This document shows, in pieces, positions 26,464 to 35,916 of a stretch of 64,000 nt of DNA. The notes beneath the pieces were generated by a model that searched no databases, was not told the DNA's origin, and was given only the letters and a program-made list of their open reading frames with translations. The stretch spans positions 413,439 to 477,438 of the forward strand of contig NZ_BMXF01000002.1 of NCBI RefSeq assembly GCF_014651615.1. The letters are read 5' to 3'. This stretch comes from Persicitalea jodogahamensis (GTDB lineage Bacteria > Bacteroidota > Bacteroidia > Cytophagales > Spirosomataceae). A program made the position numbers and the translations under genes. Position 1 is the first letter of the stretch. The number at the start of each line of letters is the position of its first letter.

Positions 26464-27802
26464 TGAAAGGCAGATACGCCTGCTCGGTTTCCTGCCGCAG
26501 GAAGGGATTGCCACGCAGATGCAGCTTCTCCAAATGCACGAGCTCCGTCAGTGGAGTGGGAAAGCTTGCAAGATTGTTGCCCGAAAGATCAAGTTCCCTT
26601 AGTTCTTTGATTTTCAAAATTTCTACGGGCAGAACGCTGTAAAAATTATAGCCCAAATCTAACAGTTGCAGTTTCGACAGGCGTGTGATCCGGTCGGGCA
26701 GGGCACTAAGGTGATTATGGTGGGCATAAAGTACCTGTAACCTTTTCAGTCGGTCGATGCGCTCGGGCAGCGTAGTAAGTTGGTTGTTGGCCACAGCCAG
26801 ATGGCTGAGTTTTCGAAGTCTGATAACCGACTTCGGTAGTTCCTTGAATTGATTATAGTACAGGTCCAGTACTTCCAGACGGCGCAGCTTGCGCAGGCCC
26901 CGCGGCATAGTCGTGAGGCCGCAGCCGTAAAAATTCAGGTCGCTGACACTGCGCAGTCGGCGGAAACTGCGGTTGCTAAGGGCGAGTTCTTTATTTCCAC
27001 CCAGCCAAAGGCTTTCCAGATGTTTGGCCGAGCGAGCCGCATCGGGGACGTCTGTCAGACCATTGGTGTGCATGTTCAGAATTTTAAGCGACTTGTTCTT
27101 AGTGAGCTTCAGTCGGTCGTGGCCAATCTGGTTCATGCGCAGATCCAGGTTTTTCAGCTTCGGCAGCCGGGACATGTCAATATCAAGCGCAGTCAGCTTA
27201 TTTTCGTGCAAATCGAGTACTTCAAGGTTAGGGAAGCGGTAGATGAGATCGTAAGGGGCTTCGGTCAGTTCGAGTTGGTTGAGGTGGAGGCCCTTTATTT
27301 TCAAGGTATCCACTTCATTTCGAGCCGCCTCCAGCGTGGCAATCAGGCTGTCTCCGGTACGTACATTGCGGGGAGTAGTCGGGCGGCCTACCGAGTACAT
27401 ACCTGAGAATGTAAAGCGCGCTCCTCCGGCTCCTTTCAACTCCCAGTCCTGCAAAGATTTTGGTAGTTTGGTATTCAGGTTGTCTCCTATGGAATCGTCC
27501 GGTACTTTTGAACCAATTACTTTGTAGACCAAAAGATCGATCTTACCCGTCTCGTTGACGTAAGCGGTGTACATCAGGGCATAATTTTTCACGTGTTGAT
27601 CGCCAGCCGTACTTTTGATAATCTTAATCAGACTGTCTGTGAATTTGCGACTCACTTCGGCATCCAATACGCCAGGGTAATCCTTTGAAAGTTGTTCGGT
27701 GGTGAGGTTGCTATTCTTAAAGTCATCGCGCGACATGACTTTTGGCTGCGCCTGTAAGGTCCCGAAAGTTAACAGAGTCAGTAGAAGTAATAAATTTTTC
27801 AT
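26423..27802 (-). CDS. Secreted leucine-rich-repeat protein
   Basis: A protein of 459 residues with a signal peptide (MKNLLLLLTLLTFGTLQA, cleavage before Q). Residues 20-170 form a region of unknown fold (KVIGSKVPDDSIGDNLN). Residues 175-450 form about a dozen LRR units of 22-23 residues (such as LPKLKNLDLRMNQI and LRRLEVLDLYYNQFKELP). No C-terminal T9SS domain is visible. LRR surfaces bind proteins or glycans; the partner is unknown. A near-consensus -7 element (TATCTTTA) lies about 30 bases upstream of the start. Confidence 0.85.
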   Translation of the reverse strand: MKNLLLLLTLLTFGTLQAQPKVMSRDDFKNSNLTTEQLSKDYPGVLDAEVSRKFTDSLIKIIKSTAGDQHVKNYALMYTAYVNETGKIDLLVYKVIGSKVPDDSIGDNLNTKLPKSLQDWELKGAGGARFTFSGMYSVGRPTTPRNVRTGDSLIATLEAARNEVDTLKIKGLHLNQLELTEAPYDLIYRFPNLEVLDLHENKLTALDIDMSRLPKLKNLDLRMNQIGHDRLKLTKNKSLKILNMHTNGLTDVPDAARSAKHLESLWLGGNKELALSNRSFRRLRSVSDLNFYGCGLTTMPRGLRKLRRLEVLDLYYNQFKELPKSVIRLRKLSHLAVANNQLTTLPERIDRLKRLQVLYAHHNHLSALPDRITRLSKLQLLDLGYNFYSVLPVEILKIKELRELDLSGNNLASFPTPLTELVHLEKLHLRGNPFLRQETEQAYLPFIKKLESHPTEVYY

Positions 27803-27927
27803 GGCCCGGCTGATTGTGTTGAAAACAGTATCTTGTAAAGATAACTAAACAACTAGTTTTTGCAAGGTATTATTTCACACGCGCTGATTTTTTATAGCAT
27901 GCGTTTGTCTTGGTCACCCTAAATTGT

Positions 27928-28155
27928 ATGAAAAAGAAATCCAACCCCCAGAAGGCGAAGCTTACTTTGGTCTTGTTTATCCTGCTTCTACTGGCGGGAG
28001 TGCTAAACCTGCTCCTGCTATTATTGAGAAACGATTTCTACCGGGGTTTTCACCCTGCCGGAAATTATCTGACGCTGGCGGCAAATGTACTTTTCGTACT
28101 TTCCAGCATGGCGGGGATTGCCATTACACTTTCCAATATGCGGGGGAAGTCTTAA
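27928..28155 (+). CDS. Small two-helix membrane protein, hypothetical
   Basis: A protein of 75 residues from the ATG at 27928 with a basic N-terminus (MKKKSNPQKAK), a Leu-rich helix (LVLFILLLLAGVLNLLLLLL) and a second helix (LTLAANVLFVLSSMAGIAITL). No family is recognised. It is divergent from the LRR gene, with 125 bases between the two starts. The pattern of hydrophobic residues and the clean basic ends make a real gene likely. Confidence 0.6.
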   Translation: MKKKSNPQKAKLTLVLFILLLLAGVLNLLLLLLRNDFYRGFHPAGNYLTLAANVLFVLSSMAGIAITLSNMRGKS

Positions 28156-28224
28156 TAGGTATTTTTTGGAGTGACGTGTAGCCGCATTGAGAATTCGTTC
28201 ACCGGTATTTGTCAGTCACGATGG

Positions 28225-28297
28225 TACCTTTGATTTAGGAATGAACTGGAAAGAAGTACCATTTAAGGAGACAACGGCGGGCGAGGTGGGGCAGTAG
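28225..28297 (+). other. Orphan -7 element and 18-codon open frame
   Basis: TACCTTTG (28225-28232) matches TAnnTTTG exactly, with a TTTG 13 bases before it. Nine bases later an ATG opens an 18-codon frame (28241-28297) ending in TAG. There is no plus-strand gene until 32553. It may be a promoter for a small RNA or micropeptide, the remains of a lost gene, or chance. Confidence 0.25.
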
Positions 28298-28309
28298 CAG
28301 ACATCTCTT

Positions 28310-31300
28310 TTACCGGATCACCATGACCGACCCCCTCAACCTCTCGCGACTCCTTTCAGGATAATACTCGCTACCGTAAGTAATGACATAGGGATAAGCC
28401 CCCGGCTGTACTTTCATGTTTTTGTAAGTACCATCCCACTTCTTCTCGATGCTGTCGGCGGCATAGATTACCTCGCCCCAGCGGTTGTAGACCTTTATTT
28501 CAAAATCCACGAAATACAACCCAAAGACATCGAGTAAATCATTGTTGCCGTCATTGTTAGGTGTGAAGGCATCGGGGACAAAAATGCGTGGATCGCAGCG
28601 GTCGACCACCTGCGTGGTATCGGTCAGCGTACAGCCTTCCTTATTGGTGGCAATCACGCTGTACTGCCCCAGGCTGCTGACAGTGATACGACTGGTAGTG
28701 TCGCCGGTTTCCGGCCAGAAATACGTTTGGTTCGAACCACCCCGGCTATCCAAAACGGCAGTGCCGTTTTCGGGGGTACATAGGGGCGATTCGGGGGCCA
28801 GCTCTAGCTTGGGCGATGGCAGGAACACCAGCCGCACGGTATCACGCCCGCTGCAACCGGCCAAAGTAGCTGTGACGGTGTAAGTACCTGTGAAGCGGGG
28901 ATTGATGCTGGCCGTTGTCTGGCCGTTTGACCATTGATAAGTTGCCTCGCTGATCGTTCCAGCTATCAAACGGAAATTTGGGTCGTAGCAGAGCGTAGTG
29001 TCCGGCCCGAGGCGGACATTCGGTGCTGCTTTCACGTTAACAATGCGGTCATCGGAGGCCACGCAGCCGTCTCTGGATACGAAATAGGTCACACGTCTTT
29101 GTCCCAAAGAAGTATCCGTCGGAGTAAATAATCCCAGCGAATCTACCCCGGGGCCGCGCCAGAAGCCATTGGAAGGCGTTGCGCCCGTGAGTCGCTGTGG
29201 TCTCTGGTTAGCGCAGAAATCGAGCGGACTACCCGCTTCCACTTCGGGTTTGGGACTGAATTTTACCAGCACATCGTCGGTGCCATTGCAACCATTTTCG
29301 GCGTTAGTGACAGTCAGGGTGTAAGTACCTGCTTCCCTGACCACCAGAGTCCGCGTAGTTGTACCGTTGCTCCACAAGTACTGATTGCCGGCGAAGTCAT
29401 TGGCCCGGGGTGAAAGCTGAATGGTGTCGCCGATGCATTTGCCGCGATCCGGACCAAGTAGTGCCAGATTATCTTTATCCAAACCTACCTTGATACCCGT
29501 CTGTGAGAAGGTGCAACCACCCGCGTCGGATGCCTCGAAGCTGTATGTACCCGCCTGCAAATTGGTCGCCGTCTGGGAAGTACTTACCACCTGACCGGAG
29601 GCATTGAGCCAGCGGAAAGTCGTGGGTTGTCCACCCGTAATGTTCAGGCCTATGGAGCCGGAGTCGGGTTGGGCGCAGGCGGCATTTTTCGCTACGGGGC
29701 TGATACGTAAAGGATTCGCCGCGGATCGCAATGCGAAGGCTGTATCTGTAGTACAGGCCAGTGGATTGCCACTGACGCGAAGCCGATAGCTTCCCTCGCG
29801 GAGTCCGGTAAGCTGCGCCGTGCTGCCGAGCGTGGTGCTGTCGGTACTTAGCCAGGCGTAGTTATACTGCCCCGCTGGGCTTATGGACGTCACCCTGATA
29901 CTACCATCCGCCGTAGTACAGCCCGTGGGCGGTGTGAGGTCGGCACGCAATCGGGCGCGGGGGCGCGCCACAACCTGAATCGTATCCTCATTGTAGCAGT
30001 CGTTACCATTCTTGACCTCCACGAAATACGTCCCGGCTTGCCTGACGGTAATGTCGCGGGTGTTGTCACCCGTGCTCCATTTGAACTCACGCCAGGTCTG
30101 GCCGGGGGCAGAAAGTACGATGGTGCTGTCGTTGCAAACAGTCGTATCGGGTCCCAGGGAAAAGGGCGGCGGGCGGCGGATGGTCAGCTCCACGGTGTCG
30201 GCGCTGAAGCACACACCCTGCGGGCCGTTGGCAGCGATAGCTACATACTGACCGGTCTGAGTAGCCTCAAATATTTTCTCGCGACCCACAGGGCGGCCGT
30301 TGAAGAGCCACACGAACAACTCAGCGTCTACGTTGGCTTCCAGTTGAATGCTGTTGCGGCATTCGTCTTGGTCGGGACCGAGGTCAATGGCTTTGGGCGT
30401 CTCGAATATCTCGACATTTTGAAAAAACGTCGTGTCTTTACATTCATTAACCGCTCGCAAACTGACGCGGTAAATACCCGGTTGGTTATACGTGTGCGAA
30501 ACCTGCGTCTGCTTGCCGTTGACGGGTGCGCTGCCGTCGCCAAAATTCCAGGTGTAGGTATCCTTGATCGGGTCGCAGAGCGGACTGGCCTGGAACTGCG
30601 TAGGCGCTCCCGTACAGAAGCCTTCAGCCTCGAAGCCGGGACCGTCGTTCTGTTGGGTAAAGTTCTGCACCAGGCTGGGCAGGCCGAGGTTACTTTTCTT
30701 GCCTCCCAGGCTTACGCCTTCCAGCTCGTACTCGATAGCACTGACTGAATTATTCTCTGGTTCGCCGATGACAGCCAGATATTCACTGCCATCTACAGCC
30801 ATATAAATCCGGCCATCGGAGCCAATCTGCAAGGCTCCGAACTTCTGGTTTCTTGTACTATCTATTAATATTCGTGAATCGGCTATAAGAGTGGAGTCGC
30901 CTAGCGTCAAGTCATATTGCACAAGTTTGGAGGCGGTAGTATCCTGTCCCTGAAACGAAACATACATTTTCTCCCCGCTGGGCGAGAACTCGATCCCGTA
31001 GGCTTTGGGCGGAGCGGGGCCCAGGTCTATGGTACGTTCGTAGGCCATCTCGCCCGTAGAGTCCGAGAAAGTGAAGATTTCCACGTAGTTGCGCGGTGGG
31101 CCGGGAACAATCACCGCCAGACGCCGCTCGCCAGTAGTACTATCGGCAGGGGAGAACTTCATGTACCCCTCGCCCTTTTCCTTGGTATCATGGGCCATAC
31201 CCAGATCGAAGCTTTTTTCCTCCGTCAGACCACCTGCCGTGGCGTGATATACGCGGAAGGTATTGTTGCCAAAATCGTGGGATACGACCCAATAGGTACT

Positions 31301-32341
31301 GTCACGGTCGTTACGGACGGAGGCGATACGCTCTGTGGTAGTACGCTCAAGTACCGTGTTTTGCTCCACGATAGCTCCTTTGCCATTTTCCCGGCGCATA
31401 TCCACCACACTTATGGTGAGGGCCTTGGTAGAATCGTTGATGTCGGTAGTTGTGAAAATATTGTACAGATACTCACAACCCTTACAGGTCGGCTGCGGCA
31501 CGATCAGGGCCGACTGGGTGGAGTTCTTGCTGCCCTGCAGCGGCTTGCAGGAGTCGGCCAGGCATTTCATTTCAGCGCCGTCTTTATCATAGACTTTTAT
31601 CCCGTCGGTGTAAAAGAGTAGTTCACCCTTCGAGTTGGCGATGGAAGAAGTTCCTTCCGGAGTAGACAACGAGCCGTCGGTGATGGCGGTAGGGGTGCCG
31701 TTCGCAAAATCAAGTCCGGCGTTTGCGCCGAAAAACCACTTGGCTCCCTGTTGTTGTGAGGGTTCCAGGCATATCTTGACGTTAACCCGGTCCTGAATCT
31801 TGCAACCGTTGGGTAAAATCACCTCCACCGAATAACAGCCCGAGCTGTCGATTTCCAAAGCCTGGGTTGTGTCGCCCTTGGGGTACCAGATGTACTTCGC
31901 ACCCGCCGGACCCTGGCCCCCTGCATAAGGATCAAGGGTAATCGTCTGGCCGGGGCAGATCGTCGTGTCGGTTTTCCATTGGTTAAAAGAAGGGGGTAGT
32001 TGGCCGACATCGATTGTCTGGCTCACACTATCAACCTTGCCACCTGCCAGCGTACGCACCAACGTTACGGTATAAGTGCCGGGGGCCTGATAGGCGTGGC
32101 CAGTGTTGCGGGTAGTGGCGGTGTTGTCATCACTGGCCCCATCGCCAAAGTTCCACTGCCACGCCACCGAAGTTTGGAGCGTATCACTGAATGTCGTGAC
32201 GTCATCCTCGCATTCGGGGTTCAGCATGCACTGGTTTTTCACCACGAATGGTGTTTGCGCATGAGCCATACCCGCCAGCAGCAGTAGCCCCGCGCTCAAA
32301 ATCCAAAAAAATCGCCTATGTCTATTATAAATCAACCTCAT
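28310..32341 (-). CDS. Giant adhesin-like protein with PKD domains and T9SS type B sorting domain
   Basis: A protein of 1343 residues. The signal peptide (FFWILSAGLLLLAGMAHA) is followed by a PKD domain (about 40-115, WQWNFGDGASDD), a beta-propeller-like region (about 200-560), a second PKD domain (about 600-660, YTWNFGDGSAP), several Ig/PKD-like repeats beginning LGPDTTVC or similar (670-1250), and the C-terminal gliding-motility type B domain (about 1260-1343, VPDAFTPNNDGNND, VYNRWGEVIY, WDGTYKN). It is exported by the type IX system and held at the surface. It is divergent from a PorP/SprF gene, the usual partner. Confidence 0.93.
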   Translation of the reverse strand: MRLIYNRHRRFFWILSAGLLLLAGMAHAQTPFVVKNQCMLNPECEDDVTTFSDTLQTSVAWQWNFGDGASDDNTATTRNTGHAYQAPGTYTVTLVRTLAGGKVDSVSQTIDVGQLPPSFNQWKTDTTICPGQTITLDPYAGGQGPAGAKYIWYPKGDTTQALEIDSSGCYSVEVILPNGCKIQDRVNVKICLEPSQQQGAKWFFGANAGLDFANGTPTAITDGSLSTPEGTSSIANSKGELLFYTDGIKVYDKDGAEMKCLADSCKPLQGSKNSTQSALIVPQPTCKGCEYLYNIFTTTDINDSTKALTISVVDMRRENGKGAIVEQNTVLERTTTERIASVRNDRDSTYWVVSHDFGNNTFRVYHATAGGLTEEKSFDLGMAHDTKEKGEGYMKFSPADSTTGERRLAVIVPGPPRNYVEIFTFSDSTGEMAYERTIDLGPAPPKAYGIEFSPSGEKMYVSFQGQDTTASKLVQYDLTLGDSTLIADSRILIDSTRNQKFGALQIGSDGRIYMAVDGSEYLAVIGEPENNSVSAIEYELEGVSLGGKKSNLGLPSLVQNFTQQNDGPGFEAEGFCTGAPTQFQASPLCDPIKDTYTWNFGDGSAPVNGKQTQVSHTYNQPGIYRVSLRAVNECKDTTFFQNVEIFETPKAIDLGPDQDECRNSIQLEANVDAELFVWLFNGRPVGREKIFEATQTGQYVAIAANGPQGVCFSADTVELTIRRPPPFSLGPDTTVCNDSTIVLSAPGQTWREFKWSTGDNTRDITVRQAGTYFVEVKNGNDCYNEDTIQVVARPRARLRADLTPPTGCTTADGSIRVTSISPAGQYNYAWLSTDSTTLGSTAQLTGLREGSYRLRVSGNPLACTTDTAFALRSAANPLRISPVAKNAACAQPDSGSIGLNITGGQPTTFRWLNASGQVVSTSQTATNLQAGTYSFEASDAGGCTFSQTGIKVGLDKDNLALLGPDRGKCIGDTIQLSPRANDFAGNQYLWSNGTTTRTLVVREAGTYTLTVTNAENGCNGTDDVLVKFSPKPEVEAGSPLDFCANQRPQRLTGATPSNGFWRGPGVDSLGLFTPTDTSLGQRRVTYFVSRDGCVASDDRIVNVKAAPNVRLGPDTTLCYDPNFRLIAGTISEATYQWSNGQTTASINPRFTGTYTVTATLAGCSGRDTVRLVFLPSPKLELAPESPLCTPENGTAVLDSRGGSNQTYFWPETGDTTSRITVSSLGQYSVIATNKEGCTLTDTTQVVDRCDPRIFVPDAFTPNNDGNNDLLDVFGLYFVDFEIKVYNRWGEVIYAADSIEKKWDGTYKNMKVQPGAYPYVITYGSEYYPERSRERLRGSVMVIR

Positions 32342-32552
32342 CCTTCGTTACTAACTCGCAATCCTGACCGTCTTTTTAGCGGCGGCATTGTTTTAACGAA
32401 AAAAAAATCTTTAAATTTCACGCCATTTTTTTTGATAAAAAAGGCCCGGTTTTCCTACTGATTACGCAAAATGCGGCTTATTTGTTGAAATAAGAATTAA
32501 ATTCCCTTACTTCACCAACTTTTGGACGAATGATTGTGGCAGACGAACTACT

Positions 32553-33584
32553 ATGATGAAGAAACTACTCCTCTTATCCTTTTTGCTCCTCAGTGGCCTG
32601 CGGGGCTGGTGTCAGGATCCGCAGTTTTCGCAGTTCTATGCCAATCCATTGTACTTGAATCCCGCCCTGGCGGGAGGGGCACTCGCCCCGCGCTTGACGG
32701 TCAACTACCGCAACCAGTGGCCTGCACTGTCGGCCAACTTTGTTACCAGTTCGTTTGGTGTCGACAATTATTTCTCGCGCTTCAATAGTGGCGTCGGGCT
32801 CTACGTGCTGATGGACAGCCAGGGACTGGGTAATCTGAAATCCACTGAGGTTGGAGCGCAGTATTCGTATCAACTCCAACTCAACGACGTCACTTCCCTG
32901 CGCTTTGGTTTGCAGGGTGCTTACGCTACCCGCACGCTCGACTATTTCGGCCTGACCTTTGGCGATCAGTACAGTAACACGGGCTATAACGGCAATCCTA
33001 CCCAGGAACCACTGGTGCAGAATGGCATTCCGCAGGTATCTTATGCAGATTTCTCTACGGGTACCATGCTCTATTCCGATTGGTACTGGGCCGGCATTTC
33101 CGTGCATCACCTCAACCGCCCCAACCAGTCGTTCGGCGGGTTGGAGTCGGCTCCGCTGCCCATGAAAGTAAGCTTTCAGGGCGGGTTGCGGATCCCGTTC
33201 GCGGGCTACACGTACCTGGGCAACGAAATCGACCGTGAAAAAACCATTTCGCCCGCCATCCTGTACAAAAAGCAAGGGAAGTTCGACCAACTGGATGCCG
33301 GGCTTTACGTAACCTATTCCCCTTTGGTGCTTGGTGCCTGGTATCGGGGTATTCCAGTTAAAAAGTACGCCGAAAATATCAACAATCACGAGTCACTGAT
33401 ATTTTTGGCAGGCTATCGGCAGGACAAGTTCTCGCTCGGCTATAGCTACGACGCCACTATTTCTACGCTTGGCCTTGGTAGTGGAGGGGCGCACGAAATC
33501 TCACTTTCCTACATCTTTGAACCCCTTGAAGGCAAGAAACGCACCAAGCGGAGAAGCAAAGAGTTGTCGTGTCCGAAGTTCTGA
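32553..33584 (+). CDS. PorP/SprF family T9SS outer-membrane protein
   Basis: A protein of 343 residues. The signal peptide (MMKKLLLLSFLLLSGLRGWC) is followed by the family hallmark QDPQFSQFYANPLYLNPALAGG, then a beta-barrel with aromatic-rich strands ending in a basic cytosol-like tail (KRTKRRSKELSCPKF). PorP/SprF proteins anchor or help secrete one partner T9SS protein each, here very likely the divergent 1343-residue protein. The 211-base spacer holds AACTTTTG (32516-32523), one mismatch from the -7 consensus, close before the start. Confidence 0.93.
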   Translation: MMKKLLLLSFLLLSGLRGWCQDPQFSQFYANPLYLNPALAGGALAPRLTVNYRNQWPALSANFVTSSFGVDNYFSRFNSGVGLYVLMDSQGLGNLKSTEVGAQYSYQLQLNDVTSLRFGLQGAYATRTLDYFGLTFGDQYSNTGYNGNPTQEPLVQNGIPQVSYADFSTGTMLYSDWYWAGISVHHLNRPNQSFGGLESAPLPMKVSFQGGLRIPFAGYTYLGNEIDREKTISPAILYKKQGKFDQLDAGLYVTYSPLVLGAWYRGIPVKKYAENINNHESLIFLAGYRQDKFSLGYSYDATISTLGLGSGGAHEISLSYIFEPLEGKKRTKRRSKELSCPKF

Positions 33585-33619
33585 CTTGAGTTTAAAGTTT
33601 ATTCAACCCAGTTTTTAGC

Positions 33620-34408
33620 ATGAATACAAAGTACCTCCAACGTAGTTTTGTTTTGCGTTTACTGTTTTCCATTCTCCTTTCCTCCTCCCTTCTTTCCTCC
33701 CTAAGTGCAGCTCCCAAGCCAGAATATTACGAACTGAAAATTTATCACGTGCATGGGCCGCAAATGGCCTTGATGGATAATTATTTGCAAAATGCATACC
33801 TACCTGCTGCGCACCGGGCGGGGATCAAAAACGTGGGTGTGTTTAAGGCGCTGGACAACGATTCACTGCTGTATGTACTGACGCCTTTTCAGTCACTGGA
33901 TCAGTTGACCGGGCTTTCGCAGAAACTCAGTAAGGATAAGGCGTACCTTTCAGCGGGGAAAGAGTATATCGACTCACCTTTGAAGGAGCCCGCCTACCAG
34001 CGTTTCGAGACGGTTATTCTGGAAGCATTCGATACAATGCCCGTTCACGCCAAGCCTGGGTTGACCGTACCGGTGGGCGAGCGGGTCTATGAACTGCGCG
34101 ACTACGAAAGTTCTTCCGAGAAGCGTTACCTGAACAAAGTGAGAATGTTCGACGATGGTGGCGAAGTCGAAATCTTCAAAAGATTGGGCTTCAACCCCGT
34201 GTTTTTTGCCAAGGTCATTGCAGGAAGCCACATGCCCAATCTTATGTACCTGATTACTTTCTCCGACAAAGCCTCCCGCGATGCGCATTGGAAAGCGTTT
34301 GGAGCTGATGCCGAATGGAGCAAACTCAAATCAATGCCTGAGTACCAGGAAAACACCTCGAAGACCGGAGGGAAGTTTGTGCGCCCGACGGCTTATTCGG
34401 ATATTTAA
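33620..34408 (+). CDS. Secreted NIPSNAP family protein
   Basis: A protein of 262 residues. The signal peptide has an unusual Leu/Ser repeat (LLFSILLSSSLLSSLSA) encoded by a nearly pure pyrimidine tract (33665-33702). Two ferredoxin-like NIPSNAP domains follow: residues 35-135 (YYELKIYHVHGPQ) and 150-262 (VYELRDYESSSE). The family is of unclear biochemical role and is common in the Bacteroidota periplasm. It starts 35 bases after PorP/SprF and may be in the same transcript. Confidence 0.88.
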   Translation: MNTKYLQRSFVLRLLFSILLSSSLLSSLSAAPKPEYYELKIYHVHGPQMALMDNYLQNAYLPAAHRAGIKNVGVFKALDNDSLLYVLTPFQSLDQLTGLSQKLSKDKAYLSAGKEYIDSPLKEPAYQRFETVILEAFDTMPVHAKPGLTVPVGERVYELRDYESSSEKRYLNKVRMFDDGGEVEIFKRLGFNPVFFAKVIAGSHMPNLMYLITFSDKASRDAHWKAFGADAEWSKLKSMPEYQENTSKTGGKFVRPTAYSDI

Positions 34409-34448
34409 AAAAAATCATTGTGCTATTAGGGGTTTTGGTAGTTCGGCT

Positions 34449-34484
34449 TAAAAAAAGTAGCCTAACTCAATAATAACCGGCTAC
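34449..34484 (-). terminator. Terminator of the GNAT-like gene
   Basis: The minus strand has GTAGCC (34484-34479), a 16-base loop, GGCTAC (34462-34457), then TTTTTTT (34456-34450). It lies just past the stop at 34502. Confidence 0.6.
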
Positions 34485-34501
34485 CCCGATCCTCTTTGCC
34501 G

Positions 34502-35686
34502 CTAAATAATCGGATGCCGCTTGAACTCCCTGTCTCGGTCAAACAGATAACGATACGTGATGTGTTTTTTGGCAATTGTGCCACCCAGCATCTTGGCGAA
34601 GTTGATCATTTTGGGGTTAAAGTCGCCGATCCAGTTTAGTTCTAAATCGGTATACTGGTATCCGGGCCGCCAGCAGACTTTGGAGTAGGCCAGCGCAATG
34701 GCGGACTCGACGCCTTTTTTCTGGAATTCAGGGATGACACCGAAAATGACGCCAAAGGCCTTGTGGTTGGTCTTCATCAGCTTGTGGTAGAGAAATTTTA
34801 ATTTTCCTAACCAGTCAAGCTTGCCATTTACGTGCTTGAATATCTGGTTCAACTCAGGCAGCATAATGAAGAAGGACATGGGTTGGTCTTCGTAGTAGCC
34901 GAACCACATCAACTCTTCTTCCAGTATGGGCTTCATGCGCTTCATGAGTCCCCGCGACTGCTCCACGCTCATGTCGCTTGTGCCCTGATGCGCGGCCCAG
35001 GCTTTGTTGTAAATGATCCGAAAATCTTCCGCAAATTTTTCCAGTTCACTTTTCTTCACGTGCCGGAAGTCGTAGCCGGGCGTAGCATAAATCTTCTCCG
35101 CTCGATGAAACACCGCCGGATGCAACATAGGTCGTACTTCTTCCTCCCGCATGGGCAGGTAATAAGTATACTGCTCGATGTAGTTCTGGAAACCGTAATC
35201 CTCGAATAAATTCCGATAGTAAGGCATATGGTAATCCATGCCGTAGGTGGGCTCCTTTTCGTAGCCCTCCACCAACAATCCCCAGTGGCTGTCGCGCTCG
35301 CCGAAATTGATGGGCCCCTCCATCGCCTCCATGCCGCGTTGGGCCAGCCAGTCGCGGCAGGCGTCGAAGAGCAGTTTGGCTAGACGGGCGTCGTTGGCGC
35401 ATTCAAAGAAGCCCATTCCTCCCGTAGGCTGTTCGTTACCTTCATGGACCGTTTTCTGATTGATGAAAGCCGCTACGCGCCCCACAGTCTGTTCACTGTG
35501 ATCCACCACCAGCCAGCGGATACACTCACCATGCTGAAATAATTTATTTTTCTCAGGGTCGAAGATATCCTCAATATCTGTGTCCAGCGGACGAATCCAA
35601 TAAGGGTTTTTTCGATAAATCCGCACCGGAAGTTGCAGGAATTCGTTCTGCCGGAACGGGTCATTGCCGACTTCTAGGAGTTTCAT
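34502..35686 (-). CDS. GNAT-fold acyltransferase-like protein, function unknown
   Basis: A protein of 394 residues, cytoplasmic. The N-terminal half contains conserved stretches (YRKNPYWIRPLDTDIEDIF, GRVAAFIN, GPINFGERDSHWGLLVEGY) and the C-terminal half has GNAT-like features (FGVIFGVIPEFQKKGVESAIALA, where QKKGV resembles the acetyl-CoA pyrophosphate loop). Homologues are annotated only as GNAT-like or hypothetical; no substrate is known to me. It is transcribed alone with a near-consensus TATCTTCG box about 65 bases upstream. Confidence 0.75.
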   Translation of the reverse strand: MKLLEVGNDPFRQNEFLQLPVRIYRKNPYWIRPLDTDIEDIFDPEKNKLFQHGECIRWLVVDHSEQTVGRVAAFINQKTVHEGNEQPTGGMGFFECANDARLAKLLFDACRDWLAQRGMEAMEGPINFGERDSHWGLLVEGYEKEPTYGMDYHMPYYRNLFEDYGFQNYIEQYTYYLPMREEEVRPMLHPAVFHRAEKIYATPGYDFRHVKKSELEKFAEDFRIIYNKAWAAHQGTSDMSVEQSRGLMKRMKPILEEELMWFGYYEDQPMSFFIMLPELNQIFKHVNGKLDWLGKLKFLYHKLMKTNHKAFGVIFGVIPEFQKKGVESAIALAYSKVCWRPGYQYTDLELNWIGDFNPKMINFAKMLGGTIAKKHITYRYLFDRDREFKRHPII

Positions 35687-35825
35687 TCAGGCCAATTTTG
35701 ACAGGAACGCCTGCCCGGTGAGTTATGATAGGATGATAGGATAAAGACACCCGCGAAGATAGGGCAAATGCTTGTACTACCAGAGTTGAATAAATACCTA
35801 ATGCAAATTTCGGCGGCTAATTCCT

Positions 35826-35833
35826 TATTTTTG
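35826..35833 (+). promoter_or_regulatory. -7 element for cysS
   Basis: TATTTTTG followed by C is an exact TAnnTTTG match, about 84 bases upstream of the GTG start. No clear -33 TTTG is present at the right spacing. Confidence 0.5.
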
Positions 35834-35916
35834 CGCTACTCTAAAAAAGTAGTTGATTACTGACAACCGGTACACGGTACTATCGACTCTCCACTTTCAA
35901 CCTTCCATTAAAAAAA

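Noticed and set aside
30038-30748. Antisense open frame of 236 codons inside the adhesin gene
   Set aside because: The adhesin frame carries PKD and Ig-like repeats throughout; the antisense text has none.
32574-33389. Antisense open frame of 271 codons
   Set aside because: Opposite the PorP/SprF gene with no start signal or recognisable family.
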